A DNA stretch of 64,000 nucleotides, taken from Bacillota bacterium. Lineage in GTDB: Bacteria > Bacillota > Sulfobacillia > Sulfobacillales > JAIMBI01. The stretch covers positions 62,001 through 126,000 of the forward strand of contig JAJZYZ010000001.1 of NCBI GenBank assembly GCA_021797815.1, given 5' to 3'. The translations under genes and the position numbers were made by a program. A model generated the notes under the pieces. It did no database searches and had not been told where the DNA came from. It saw only the letters and a list, made by a program, of their open reading frames with translations. Below, in pieces: positions 8,357-16,286 of this stretch. Numbering within the stretch: position 1 is the stretch's first letter; each line of letters starts with the position of its first letter.

Positions 8357-8755
8357 CTAGCAGCAGGCGCTGACCTCGTTCGAGGTCGCCATTATCATAT
8401 CGCGCTCGAGGACCTGGAACACTTCCCAGCGCCGCCCATCGGGATCCGCCGCCCAGACCTTGGTCTGCAGGGAGTGGCAGCAGCGTGTCTCCGTTTCGGA
8501 CCGCGTTGCAAAGCCGGCGCCTTCCAGGCGTGACGCCGCGGCCGACACGTCGGACGCCGTCTCCACTTCAAGTCCGTAGTGGCCGCCCGACGAATCCACA
8601 CTTCCGCTGGCCCCCGTGAGCGCAAGGTTCACGCTCGACGTCAGAAAATGCGTGTACCCGGGAAACGATCGGGTCGGTGCCTCTCCGAGCAAGACTTCAT
8701 AGAAGCGCGCCGACTCATCCAGATTGGCGGACGGCAGGGACAGATGGAGCCTCAT
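8357..8755 (-). CDS. ArsI/CadI-like VOC-superfamily protein
   Basis: 132 aa from ATG 8755 (AGGTGAG upstream). Vicinal-oxygen-chelate fold with putative metal ligands His4, His59 and Glu111 (RWEVF). The adjacent cysteines Cys92-Cys93 lie just before HSLQTKVWAADPDGRRWEVF, which is the signature layout of ArsI organoarsenical C-As lyase and the cadmium-induced protein CadI. In characterised ArsI the Cys pair binds trivalent organoarsenicals and Fe(II) is the metal. A second Cys-Cys ends the protein (131-132). No arsR, arsM or efflux gene is adjacent. The gene probably shares a transcript with the regulator at 7847-8341. Confidence 0.75.
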   Translation of the reverse strand: MRLHLSLPSANLDESARFYEVLLGEAPTRSFPGYTHFLTSSVNLALTGASGSVDSSGGHYGLEVETASDVSAAASRLEGAGFATRSETETRCCHSLQTKVWAADPDGRRWEVFQVLERDMIMATSNEVSACC

Positions 8756-8984
8756 CAATTCTCACCTCACCCGCATGGTAGGGCCCGCCGATGAGAGTAA
8801 AAAGTGAGAGATCGCGGGGAAGCCGGCGGGGTTTCGAACGGTCGCGGGGTCGATGGGCGCCGCACGAGGCGCGCCTCAATCCGCGGATGGCCTTCAGGCG
8901 GCCCCTAAAAAAGGGTTCTATCCCGCCGCCGCAACCGGCTTTGCCCGAGTACCCGTTCCGTCACCGAAGTCTGTCGCCCTCCCA

Positions 8985-8988
8985 CTAA
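8985..8988. repeat. Target-site duplication CTAA, left copy
   Basis: CTAA directly outside the left end of the insertion sequence. The identical tetranucleotide is at 10666-10669. A 4-bp duplication is typical of IS1380-family transposition. Confidence 0.85.
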
Positions 8989-9005
8989 CCCGGCGTTTGC
9001 AGTAA
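8989..9005 (+). repeat. Left terminal inverted repeat of the IS
   Basis: CCCGGCGTTTGCAGTAA. It matches the right end at 13 of 17 positions; the four mismatches are consecutive (GGCG against AAAC). Confidence 0.85.
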
Positions 9006-9107
9006 CGCCGTACCCGATGTGCCGCAAAGAGGCGCAAATGCCCGTCCGGTGCGGGATAATGGGGTTGTCAGCACGCCATTAGCTCCGCGAAGGAGGGCAC
9101 TTGATAG

Positions 9108-10445
9108 AGGCATCCTACCACACCGCCTCCCCGTGTTCACTGGACCCTCGGCGACGACCGGATCGCCACGCATGGGGGCGCCCGGCTCCTGTGCGACCTC
9201 GCCGACACGCTCGGCCTCACCCCGGGGCTGTCCGACGCCCTGGCTCCCCTCAAACAGCGTCGCCGCGGGCCTGACCGGGGGCAGGTGCTGACGCATCTCG
9301 CCGTCGCCATCGCGGATGGCGCCACCCGGGTGACGGATATCGACGTCCTGGGCCGGCAGCCCGCAGTCTTCGGGGCGGTGGCCTCGGTCGCCACCACCTG
9401 GCGCACGCTGGAGGCCTTGGATGCCTCGGCGCAGGACGCGGTGGGGCGGGCGCGGGCGGCGGCACGGCGCCGCGCCTGGGCCGCTGGCCTCGACCCCGGG
9501 TTCTACGTGGTGGACATCGATGGCACGTTGGTCACCGCCCACTCCGAGAAGGAAGGCGCGGCCCCCACGTATAAAAGAGGCTTTGGGTTCTATCCGTTGC
9601 TGGCGTTCCTGGATGCGACCGGCGAACCGCTGGCGGGCCTCTTGCGGCCGGGGAATGCCGGCTCAGGGACGGCCGCCGATCACGTGACGGTGCTCGACGC
9701 CGCCCTCGCCCAACTCCCCGTGGATCCGCACGCCCAGGAGGTCATCGTCCGAGCGGACAGCGCCGGCTGTTCCCATGCCTTCCTGGACCATTGTGGGACC
9801 CAGGGTGTGCGCTTCATCGTGGGGCATCCGTTCCCCGAGGACCTCGCCGCCCAGGTCATCGGCGCCCGGGGGATCCGGTGGATCCCCGCCCTCACCGCGG
9901 ATGGGACGGCGGAGCGGGACGTGGGGGAAGTGGCCGAGTTCACGGCTCGGGTGGATCGCACAGGCTGGCCGCCGGGCAGTCGCGTGATTGTGCGGCGGGA
10001 AATCCCGCATCCCGGGGCGCAGCTCCGCTTCACCGACGTCCACGGCTACCGGTACCAGGTGTGTCTCACCAATCTGGAGACCCCGGACATCGCCTTCCTG
10101 GAGGCGCTATACCGCGGCCGGGGCCGGTGTGAGCAAGCCATTCGGGATCTCAAAGCCACCGGGTTGACCCACCTGCCGTCCGCGGGCTTTGCGTTCAACC
10201 AAGCCTGGCTGACCGCGGTGTTGCTGGCGGGGGATCTCCTGGCCTGGACGCGGGGACTCCTGCTGACCGGGGCGCTCCGCCGCGCGACGGCGCCCCGTCT
10301 GCGGTACACGCTGCTCCACACCGCGGGCCGGCTGGTGCGTTCCGCCCGGCGCACGACCGTGCGGCTGCCATGGACCTGGCCCTGGGCGGAGGCGCTGTGC
10401 GGGGCATTCACCCGTTGCGCTCGGTTGGCCGCAGCCATCCCGTGA
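9108..10445 (+). CDS. IS1380-family DDE transposase, start codon missing
   Basis: The open frame runs from 9108 (after TAG 9105-9107) to 10445. Catalytic residues are visible as VDIDGTLV (Asp), VRADSAGCSHAF (Asp) and RGRCEQAIRDLK (Glu), matching the IS1380 DDE layout. Coding-quality sequence extends upstream of the first usable codon (GTG 9285) through TLGDDRIATHGGARLL, which is typical of the IS1380 N-terminus. Yet no ATG, GTG or TTG occurs in frame between 9108 and 9285. AAGGAGG at 9090-9096 is followed by TTG 9101 in another frame. So either a start codon was lost near 9108, or a +1 frameshift joins TTG 9101 to this frame. Activity is uncertain. Confidence 0.85.
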   Translation, partial: RHPTTPPPRVHWTLGDDRIATHGGARLLCDLADTLGLTPGLSDALAPLKQRRRGPDRGQVLTHLAVAIADGATRVTDIDVLGRQPAVFGAVASVATTWRTLEALDASAQDAVGRARAAARRRAWAAGLDPGFYVVDIDGTLVTAHSEKEGAAPTYKRGFGFYPLLAFLDATGEPLAGLLRPGNAGSGTAADHVTVLDAALAQLPVDPHAQEVIVRADSAGCSHAFLDHCGTQGVRFIVGHPFPEDLAAQVIGARGIRWIPALTADGTAERDVGEVAEFTARVDRTGWPPGSRVIVRREIPHPGAQLRFTDVHGYRYQVCLTNLETPDIAFLEALYRGRGRCEQAIRDLKATGLTHLPSAGFAFNQAWLTAVLLAGDLLAWTRGLLLTGALRRATAPRLRYTLLHTAGRLVRSARRTTVRLPWTWPWAEALCGAFTRCARLAAAIP

Positions 10446-10648
10446 CGCCCCGGTCCGTACCGACCTTCCTCTATTCACCGCCCCAGACCCTCGGCCCTCG
10501 GCCGGGGGGCGGTCGCCTGCGCGCCGACGGGTCCGGCGCTGCGCCACCGCCCGCGCCACGGACCCCATCGTGGCGTTCCCGGCCCCGAACACCCCCAAGA
10601 GGCTGCCTCCTCGACCCTCATAGGGCCCCTTGCAGCCCCTCGCTAGGC

Positions 10649-10665
10649 TTACTGCAAAGTTTGGG
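10649..10665 (-). repeat. Right terminal inverted repeat of the IS
   Basis: Reads TTACTGCAAAGTTTGGG on the plus strand. Its complement pairs with the left end through CCC and TTTGCAGTAA. Confidence 0.85.
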
Positions 10666-10669
10666 CTAA
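10666..10669. repeat. Target-site duplication CTAA, right copy
   Basis: Identical to 8985-8988, directly abutting the right terminal repeat. Confidence 0.85.
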
Positions 10670-10712
10670 CTCCCCGATCGCAAGCATGACGAGATGGTTT
10701 GGAGCCGGTGGC

Positions 10713-11057
10713 CTACTTCAGCGGCCACACCGTGGCATGCATGCAGAGCCAGGCGCCTTCGTGACGAATGTAGCTGTCGACGTACCGGTTGTAGTGCCCG
10801 GGCCGGGAGCTCGAGCGTGCGGACACGACCGCCGCATCGCCCGCCACGTGAATCACGAGCTGGTCGATTTGAAGCTCCGGCTGAGCGCCTTGTCTAAGCA
10901 TGTCGATGTAGCGGGATCGAGCCACCGGCTCACCCGTGGCTCCGTTCATATAGGCAAACGTTGGGGTGAGGATGGGTTCGAGAAGGTCCCAGGAGCCCTG
11001 GCGCCACGCCTCTATGAACCGGTCGTTGAGCTCTTGCAGCACGCTGATGTCGTCCAT
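10713..11057 (-). CDS. NTF2-like (SnoaL/DUF4440-type) protein
   Basis: 114 aa from ATG 11057, with AGGAAAGGA upstream; the frame also allows a TTG at 11075. The pattern LQELNDRFIEAWRQGSWDLLEPILTPTF, then a beta-sheet half ending YIRHEGAWLCMHATVWPL, fits the NTF2-like alpha+beta cone used by small hydrolases, isomerases and orphan binding proteins. No catalytic set can be assigned. Its stop lies 43 bp from the right CTAA duplication of the IS, so the element inserted just beyond its 3' end. Confidence 0.7.
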   Translation of the reverse strand: MDDISVLQELNDRFIEAWRQGSWDLLEPILTPTFAYMNGATGEPVARSRYIDMLRQGAQPELQIDQLVIHVAGDAAVVSARSSSRPGHYNRYVDSYIRHEGAWLCMHATVWPLK

Positions 11058-11401
11058 GGCCTGTCCTTTCCTCAATCTCTTTGTGTACCGGTCTCTCCCG
11101 CTCTCTATCTCTCAACCGAAACCATCGTGTGACGGCCGCTGTCGCCATACTGGTCCCTCGGGCTACTGCGAGAAAGGTCCAGATACCTCGGTGTGGGAGG
11201 ATCCACCGGGGCCCGATTGCTGAGCATATTTCCCTGTCGCCAGAGGCTAAGGGAGCCGGAGTGGCCGCGACAGGGGTGGTGTGCCCGGCGGCGTGGTGGA
11301 TTTCCCGTGAGCGTGCTGACGCTCCGTACCGGCTGCGCTCGCGAAGGAAGAGGCGGCCTGCTGCCGCAATCCGTAATCTGCCCGCACGGTCGGTGCGGAG
11401 A
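11058..11401. other. Intergenic region, no gene seen
   Basis: 344 bp between the start of the NTF2-like gene and the stop of the secreted glycosidase gene, both on the minus strand. It should contain the promoter of the former. No convincing coding or structured element. Confidence 0.4.
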
Positions 11402-13150
11402 TTAGGGGCGCGAGTCGGGACGATGAGGCGGTGTCGGGTGCGGCTTGGTGGGACCCGCGGGATGACCGCTCGCGTGGGATGGGGGAGCGGGGGACGGTTT
11501 CGAGGACGCCGGTGAGGCCGGCGAGTGCTGCGGGTGCGCCGGAGCGGGATGGCTGCCTGGGAGTGTTGGGGTAACCGGCCCGCTCGTCGCCAGGGATACG
11601 AGCCCTGCGGGAGGCACCGTAAGAGAGTGGCTACCCACCGCGAGCGCGGCCGGACGAGAGCTCATATTCACCGCAAACACGTGGTAGCCGGCGCCACTCG
11701 ACACCTGACCCACAATGAGCGTCGACGTCTCCCAGGTTGTCAGGGTCCCGCCTCCCGCCACGGCATGCAAGAAGGTCGACAGGGCGATACCAGACGGGTA
11801 GAGGGCATTCACGGGCAGCTCCGGCGGGATGCCGTCTCCGACCAGTGCGAAGAGTCCGTACGCGGTGTGCGGGACCGTGTCGACGGGATAGCCGGGCACG
11901 GCCCGGTGGGCCTGTCCATCATAGCTCCACACCACGAGACGGGCGGCGCCAAGCGCCCGCCACAAGATCGCGCTCTCCACCATCGCCGCCCCGTAAACGG
12001 GCCGCGTCGCCTGGGGACCGGGCTGATAGTAGGGATTGAACTCGGTAATCCAGATGGGAAGCGTGGCTGGCCCGGTTGTCGGCAGGTCGGCCCGGAGTTG
12101 ACCGCGGAGCGTCTGGAGCGAGTCGGTGATGTCGGCGGCCAGGCCTGAGAGCAGCCCCGCATCGCTCGCGCTGTGGAAGATCGGATACTCATGCACACTC
12201 ACGAAATTGACGTAGCCCCCGGCCGCCCCAAGGACGGTCCGGTTCCACGCCACGTCATAGGGCGCCGTGCCGGGGTCCATCACCAAGCCCACCAGCATGG
12301 CGGGATCCACCTGGTGAATCGCCGCTGCGATGGCCGCGGCCTGCTGGCCATAATAGGCGGCCGAGGTGCTGGGGTTCAGGTTGGCGGCATAGTCCCAAGA
12401 GCCGTACTCCTCACTGCCAATGACGATGGCATCAATGGGGAGATGGCGCTGAACGATATAGCGGGTGACGGCGGCGGCGTCGGCCGGGGTGCCCCCTCCG
12501 GTCCAGGCCGGGTTCTCGTCGTAGTTGAAGATGAAGAGCCCGCGAGAGCCGGTTGCCTCCAGGATGGACCCCCAGCGGGCAAGTGACACGGCGCCCGCAG
12601 ATCCGGATCGGAACGTGTTGGTGGTCCAGCTCCAGGTGTTGTCATTGGGAAACTGCTGCAGACCGATGCCCAGTTTCTGCAGGGCAGGAGCGGTCGAGGG
12701 AGCATTGAGCTGCTGGTCGTAACTGAAGACATCGACCCCATACTGGAAGCGAGCGATGGACGCTTCGCCCACCAGCGACAGACTCGTGCCGACAGCCGAT
12801 GCGAGCGCCGGACTGCTCGCGGCCGGAACGCTCCCACTCGCCTGGGTGGGTGGCGTGCCCGATGGCCGGGAGGCAGGGGCCCCTGAAGCACCGGTGGTGG
12901 ACGAATGCTCGCGGGGAGCGGGAGAGGACGAGGCCGGAACCAGACCAGGTCCAAAGATCTTTCCGCCCGGGTGCATAGGAGCGGCGGTGGCGGCATGGCG
13001 CGCGCGTGCGCCGGAAACCGGCTCGTTCGGCGCGTGCGCGAGGGTCTCGGAGGCCCAAGAAGGTGTCATTCGAGAAGCCGGTGCCAGCGGATGGCCGAGA
13101 AGGCCGAGGAGCACCAGGACGGCCCCCGGGACCAGATAGGACCGGCGCAT
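11402..13150 (-). CDS. Secreted clan-A-type glycoside hydrolase-like protein with Pro/Ala-rich tails
   Basis: 582 aa. Start ATG 13150 with GGGAGGTGG upstream. Residues 1-25 form a signal peptide (MRRSYLVPGAVLVLLGLLG). Residues about 45-125 are a Ser/Ala/Pro-rich linker, 130-510 a TIM-barrel-like domain, and 515-582 a Pro/His/Ser-rich tail. Candidate catalytic residues are the Glu pair in VIGSEEYGSW (acid/base) and the Glu in IWITEFNPYY (nucleophile), placed as in clan GH-A (arabinofuranosidase/xylosidase-like). The GH family cannot be fixed by eye. It is exported and perhaps held in the cell wall or S-layer by its tails. It is divergent from the Asp-box protein gene. Confidence 0.7.
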   Translation of the reverse strand: MRRSYLVPGAVLVLLGLLGHPLAPASRMTPSWASETLAHAPNEPVSGARARHAATAAPMHPGGKIFGPGLVPASSSPAPREHSSTTGASGAPASRPSGTPPTQASGSVPAASSPALASAVGTSLSLVGEASIARFQYGVDVFSYDQQLNAPSTAPALQKLGIGLQQFPNDNTWSWTTNTFRSGSAGAVSLARWGSILEATGSRGLFIFNYDENPAWTGGGTPADAAAVTRYIVQRHLPIDAIVIGSEEYGSWDYAANLNPSTSAAYYGQQAAAIAAAIHQVDPAMLVGLVMDPGTAPYDVAWNRTVLGAAGGYVNFVSVHEYPIFHSASDAGLLSGLAADITDSLQTLRGQLRADLPTTGPATLPIWITEFNPYYQPGPQATRPVYGAAMVESAILWRALGAARLVVWSYDGQAHRAVPGYPVDTVPHTAYGLFALVGDGIPPELPVNALYPSGIALSTFLHAVAGGGTLTTWETSTLIVGQVSSGAGYHVFAVNMSSRPAALAVGSHSLTVPPAGLVSLATSGPVTPTLPGSHPAPAHPQHSPASPASSKPSPAPPSHASGHPAGPTKPHPTPPHRPDSRP

Positions 13151-13423
13151 CTTCGACCACCTCCCGACCTATGCGCGACCAAGCTACCACCGGTGCGGGG
13201 TTGGGGAAGTCTCGATACATGTCTCACCATAATCTCCTGCCCAATCTCATCCTGCCTTCTTGGCCGAGGGAGGCCCAATCCGTTCGGTGTGAGAGGTCCC
13301 GGATTCCGGGGAACGACCCCGCGACGCCTGCGGGCCTTGCCGGCGTTCCCCCGCGCGCAAGAACGAGCGGGCTTCATAACGACGGAGGGTCACACGACGT
13401 TTTTCTCTAGGAGGAGATGCTCT

Positions 13424-14485
13424 GTGCGGCGCCTGCTGGTGCTGATGGCGGTGCTGATGGTGGCCGGCTCCGGGGTCTTGGCCGCCCGTGGGCTCGGAGG
13501 GCGGGGCCACCTCCTGGACCGTCTTGCTGGACATGCGTCGGAGCATTCCCGGGCACGGACCGGACAGGCCTCCGGTGGAGGCCCGCGCCCGGGCTACAAG
13601 ACGGCTAGGATTCTCGGCATGTCCGTGGCGATGCCCGCTGGGTGGCGCGTGAAGGGGATATCAACCTCCAACGGCACCTCTACCTGGACGGCCGAGACAT
13701 CGCTAGGGTTTTTCGTGCAGCTGACCGCAACTCCACTGGGAATGCAAAGTGCCTTTCAGCTTCTGCCGATGTTGCCCGCCAGTGGCGGGCTTCTCCCCCG
13801 CGGCCAGTCCCCGTACGAGTCGACAAGCGTCCAGGGGAGCGAGGCCTCCGAGCAACTTCTGGGGCGGGCGGGCACCTTGTACGGATTCTCCGTACAGGCC
13901 CCCACCCCATCCATCGCGCACCGTGTCTGGGTGAGTTGGATCCATCCCCCCGCGAGCTCGGTGACACAGGCGGTAAAGCACATCGAAGCCGTGCAGAGTG
14001 CGGCCGGCGGCACGGCCTTTCCCGACTATGCTCGAAGCTTCGGCAGCCAGAGGGACGGATGGATCATGGTCGGGGAGGGGGGGTCTGCGGGTCAGGAAGG
14101 GTACGTGCTGTTCGAGACCGGCGACGCAGGCCGCACGTGGAGTCTCGAACGTTACACGACGTGGGCCGGATGCGCCCCCGGGAGCTCGTCCGCGTGCACA
14201 TTTTTGGGACTCGCTGGCTCGCTCAGCATGACGTTTTGGAACAGTCATGACGGTGCCGTGGTTCAGGCCACCATGGTGCTGAATTCTCTCTCTTTCTACC
14301 GCACCCAAAACGGAGGCCGGACATGGATCGCTTCTCGCATCCCGGTGAACCACCCCTCGGACAACGCGGTCATCAACTACCAGAGCGGCCGTCTTATGCT
14401 CACCATCGACTTTTACGGGTCGCATCCGAGCGTGCACGAGGTCAGCACCGACGGCGGCGCCACATGGGTGCGGGCCCCGTCCTAG
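13424..14485 (+). CDS. Secreted Asp-box (BNR/YCF48-like) repeat protein
   Basis: 353 aa from GTG 13424 with AGGAGGAG eight nt upstream. The N-terminal 25 residues form a signal peptide (RRLLVLMAVLMVAGSGVLAA). The C-terminal half has three Asp-box motifs of the S-x-D-x-G-x-T-W type: ETGDAGRTW, TQNGGRTW and STDGGATW. Asp boxes are structural turns of beta-propellers found in sialidases, YCF48 and many secreted proteins, and they do not prove enzymatic activity. The open frame extends upstream to 12905 but is antisense to the glycosidase gene, so I reject the longer start. Probably cell-surface. Confidence 0.7.
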   Translation: MRRLLVLMAVLMVAGSGVLAARGLGGRGHLLDRLAGHASEHSRARTGQASGGGPRPGYKTARILGMSVAMPAGWRVKGISTSNGTSTWTAETSLGFFVQLTATPLGMQSAFQLLPMLPASGGLLPRGQSPYESTSVQGSEASEQLLGRAGTLYGFSVQAPTPSIAHRVWVSWIHPPASSVTQAVKHIEAVQSAAGGTAFPDYARSFGSQRDGWIMVGEGGSAGQEGYVLFETGDAGRTWSLERYTTWAGCAPGSSSACTFLGLAGSLSMTFWNSHDGAVVQATMVLNSLSFYRTQNGGRTWIASRIPVNHPSDNAVINYQSGRLMLTIDFYGSHPSVHEVSTDGGATWVRAPS

Positions 14486-14576
14486 CCGCGGGTTCGACGG
14501 CTGTCTTCCAGGTGGTGGACAAGGCCAGCAACAGCGAGAGCCGCGCCCATGTATGGTATGAGCGGGTGGAGGGCGG

Positions 14577-15161
14577 TCACGGACGAGGGGGCGTTTTCCG
14601 GAAGCTCACTCCGTGAACGCCGACGCCGTAGTGATAGACCATGCTGCCTCCGAGCGTTCCGGTCACCGAGATCATGACCACAGCCGCCACCAGCAGCACC
14701 AGTGACAGTCCTGTGGGGCGCCCACGACCGGATCCCCAGGCCGACCATGCACCGGACGGGCGGTTCGACGACCAGCGGCTGTTGCCTCCGTAGCGTCCGA
14801 CGAGGCGAGCGCCAATCGCCGCCAGCAAGAAGACGCCCGTGAGGATGGCATCGCGTTGATGGGCCGACAGCAGGGCGAATGTGGCTGGCGTCCAGCGGAC
14901 ATATTGCTCGGAAATCACGCCCGCGGCTGCCGCGGCCACACCCGCCAGAAAGCTCAGGATGAGGAGCCAGAAGCTCACACGGTCGTAAAATCTGTCGCGC
15001 GGCTGGGTGATGCGGCCCAAAAGCTCGATAAACAGGCACGCATAGAGGAGCGCAATGGGGAAATGCACCAGCATGGGATGAATCGTCGGCGGCAGGAACC
15101 CTTCGCCAATCCGAATCCACGTGGTGAGAAACCAGCTCCAGATTCCTAAAATCGCTCCCAT
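14577..15161 (-). CDS. DUF2231-family membrane protein
   Basis: 194 aa from ATG 15161 (GAGGGGG upstream). Four hydrophobic segments; the first carries the family hallmark PPTIHPMLVHFPIALL with conserved His residues, then SVSFWLLILSFLAGVAAAAAG-type and C-terminal VVMISVTGTLGGSMVYHYG segments. DUF2231 proteins often accompany haem or cytochrome proteins, but their role is not established. It is convergent with the Asp-box gene, with 91 bp between their stops. (Only short pieces are quoted; the segment around residues 70-90 is simply hydrophobic.). Confidence 0.8.
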   Translation of the reverse strand: MGAILGIWSWFLTTWIRIGEGFLPPTIHPMLVHFPIALLYACLFIELLGRITQPRDRFYDRVSFWLLILSFLAGVAAAAAGVISEQYVRWTPATFALLSAHQRDAILTGVFLLAAIGARLVGRYGGNSRWSSNRPSGAWSAWGSGRGRPTGLSLVLLVAAVVMISVTGTLGGSMVYHYGVGVHGVSFRKTPPRP

Positions 15162-15650
15162 GCGTCTTTCGGTCCCCCTCAAGGTCTCCGGCCGGCCGGC
15201 ACCCTGCCCTATGATCCCGTCGACATGCGCCCAAGCTGGTGGCCGGGCCCGGCACCGGCGCGGTCACCCCATCCACATGGGTTTCGGACGAAGAACGTCC
15301 AGTTACGAAACAGCCTACACGGACTATGAACCCCGAGGCTACCCCGGGGGTTACCAAACAGCAAGTTAAGTCCATCCAGACGTCGGACTCCGTGGCCGGC
15401 GCAGGAAGCCAAGACCCCCGGTCCGCTCACGCCCTGAAGACGGCCGCGGTCTAGACGGCAGGCGGACCCGCCAGGAGTGGGCAGCCTGCCCACCTCGGGG
15501 GGTGACGGGAGGCACGCTGCCACGCGGCTTCAAGGGGATAGGAGCGCATGACAAAATCGCGGATCTGCCCCTCATGTCCTTGAGAGGAGTTACCCGGAAG
15601 CCTGCACGGGTGACGTCTGGACGTGCAATCGGGGAGAGAGGCTCGCGGGA
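15162..15650. other. Intergenic region, no gene seen
   Basis: 489 bp between two minus-strand units. It should hold the promoter of the DUF2231 gene and the 3' end of the two-component operon. No clear terminator hairpin or coding frame. Confidence 0.4.
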
Positions 15651-16286
15651 TCAGAGCAGGCCGTGGCGGTGGGCAATCATGACGGCCTCCACCCGATTTT
15701 TGGCGCGGAGCCGGTGAGCGATGTCATTCACGCGGGCCTTCACTGTATTCTCGGAGAGAAAGAGGCGGCGGCCAATCTCCCGGTTGGTGAGCCCTTCCGC
15801 CACCAGCCGCAGCATGTCCAGGTCGTGTGCATTCAGCGGCAGCGCCGGCTCGGTGGAACCCGTCTGGATCCAGTGCATGACGACGTCGGTGGCGCGGGCG
15901 TCAAGCACCGACCCACCGTCCACGATCTTCCGGAGGCTTTGCAGGAGATCGAATCCTTCCACCTCCTTCAAAATGTAGCCGCGGACGCCCAGCCGAATGC
16001 ACGTTTCAATCAGCGCCTCGTCCAGGTAGCTGGTCAGGATCACAAGGGCCGTCCGGAGTCCTTCGTCCCGGACCGCCTGACACAGCGTCGCACCGTCCCG
16101 CCCGCCCATGCGAAGATCGACGAGAGCGAGATCAGGATCCAGGTCCCGGATGACCTGAAGCCCTTCTACGCCGTCCCGCGCCTCGCCGACCACGCGAAAC
16201 TCGTCGGTCTCCTCCAAAATGGAGCGGATGCCGCGCCGCACCACCTCATGGTCGTCGACCAGGACGACGCGGATGGCCTCACTCAT
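15651..16286 (-). CDS. NarL/FixJ-family response regulator
   Basis: 211 aa from ATG 16286. The receiver domain has the acidic pair Asp11-Asp12, phospho-acceptor Asp57 in LVDLRMGG and a Thr/Ser-Lys switch region (LTSYLDEA, then GYILKEV). The C-terminal LuxR-type HTH reads LRLVAEGLTNREIGRRLFLSEN. The start overlaps the stop of the sensor-kinase gene by 8 nt (16279-16286), so the two are translated from one mRNA. Being divergent from and adjacent to the cox genes, it is the obvious candidate regulator of CO oxidation (inference). Confidence 0.92.
   Translation of the reverse strand: MSEAIRVVLVDDHEVVRRGIRSILEETDEFRVVGEARDGVEGLQVIRDLDPDLALVDLRMGGRDGATLCQAVRDEGLRTALVILTSYLDEALIETCIRLGVRGYILKEVEGFDLLQSLRKIVDGGSVLDARATDVVMHWIQTGSTEPALPLNAHDLDMLRLVAEGLTNREIGRRLFLSENTVKARVNDIAHRLRAKNRVEAVMIAHRHGLL

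Larger units (their letters stand above)
8989..10665 (+). mobile_element. IS1380-type insertion sequence, complete (1677 bp)
   Basis: Bounded by 17-bp imperfect inverted repeats: left CCCGGCGTTTGCAGTAA (8989-9005) and right, read inward, CCCAAACTTTGCAGTAA (10649-10665), 13 of 17 identical. It is flanked by CTAA duplications at 8985-8988 and 10666-10669. Length, terminal sequences, single DDE transposase and 4-bp duplication all fit IS1380. It sits in an intergenic space between the VOC gene and the NTF2-like gene, so it appears not to have disrupted a coding sequence. About 220 bp between the transposase stop and the right end are non-coding. Confidence 0.92.

Noticed and set aside
8791-8988. 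Small plus-strand frame running up to the IS left end
   Set aside because: Arg/Ser/Pro-rich, without a ribosome site, and its stop coincides with the insertion duplication only by chance.
12905-13423. Longer N-terminus for the Asp-box protein
   Set aside because: It would be antisense to the glycosidase signal peptide. GTG 13424 has an AGGAGGAG site and starts a clear signal peptide.
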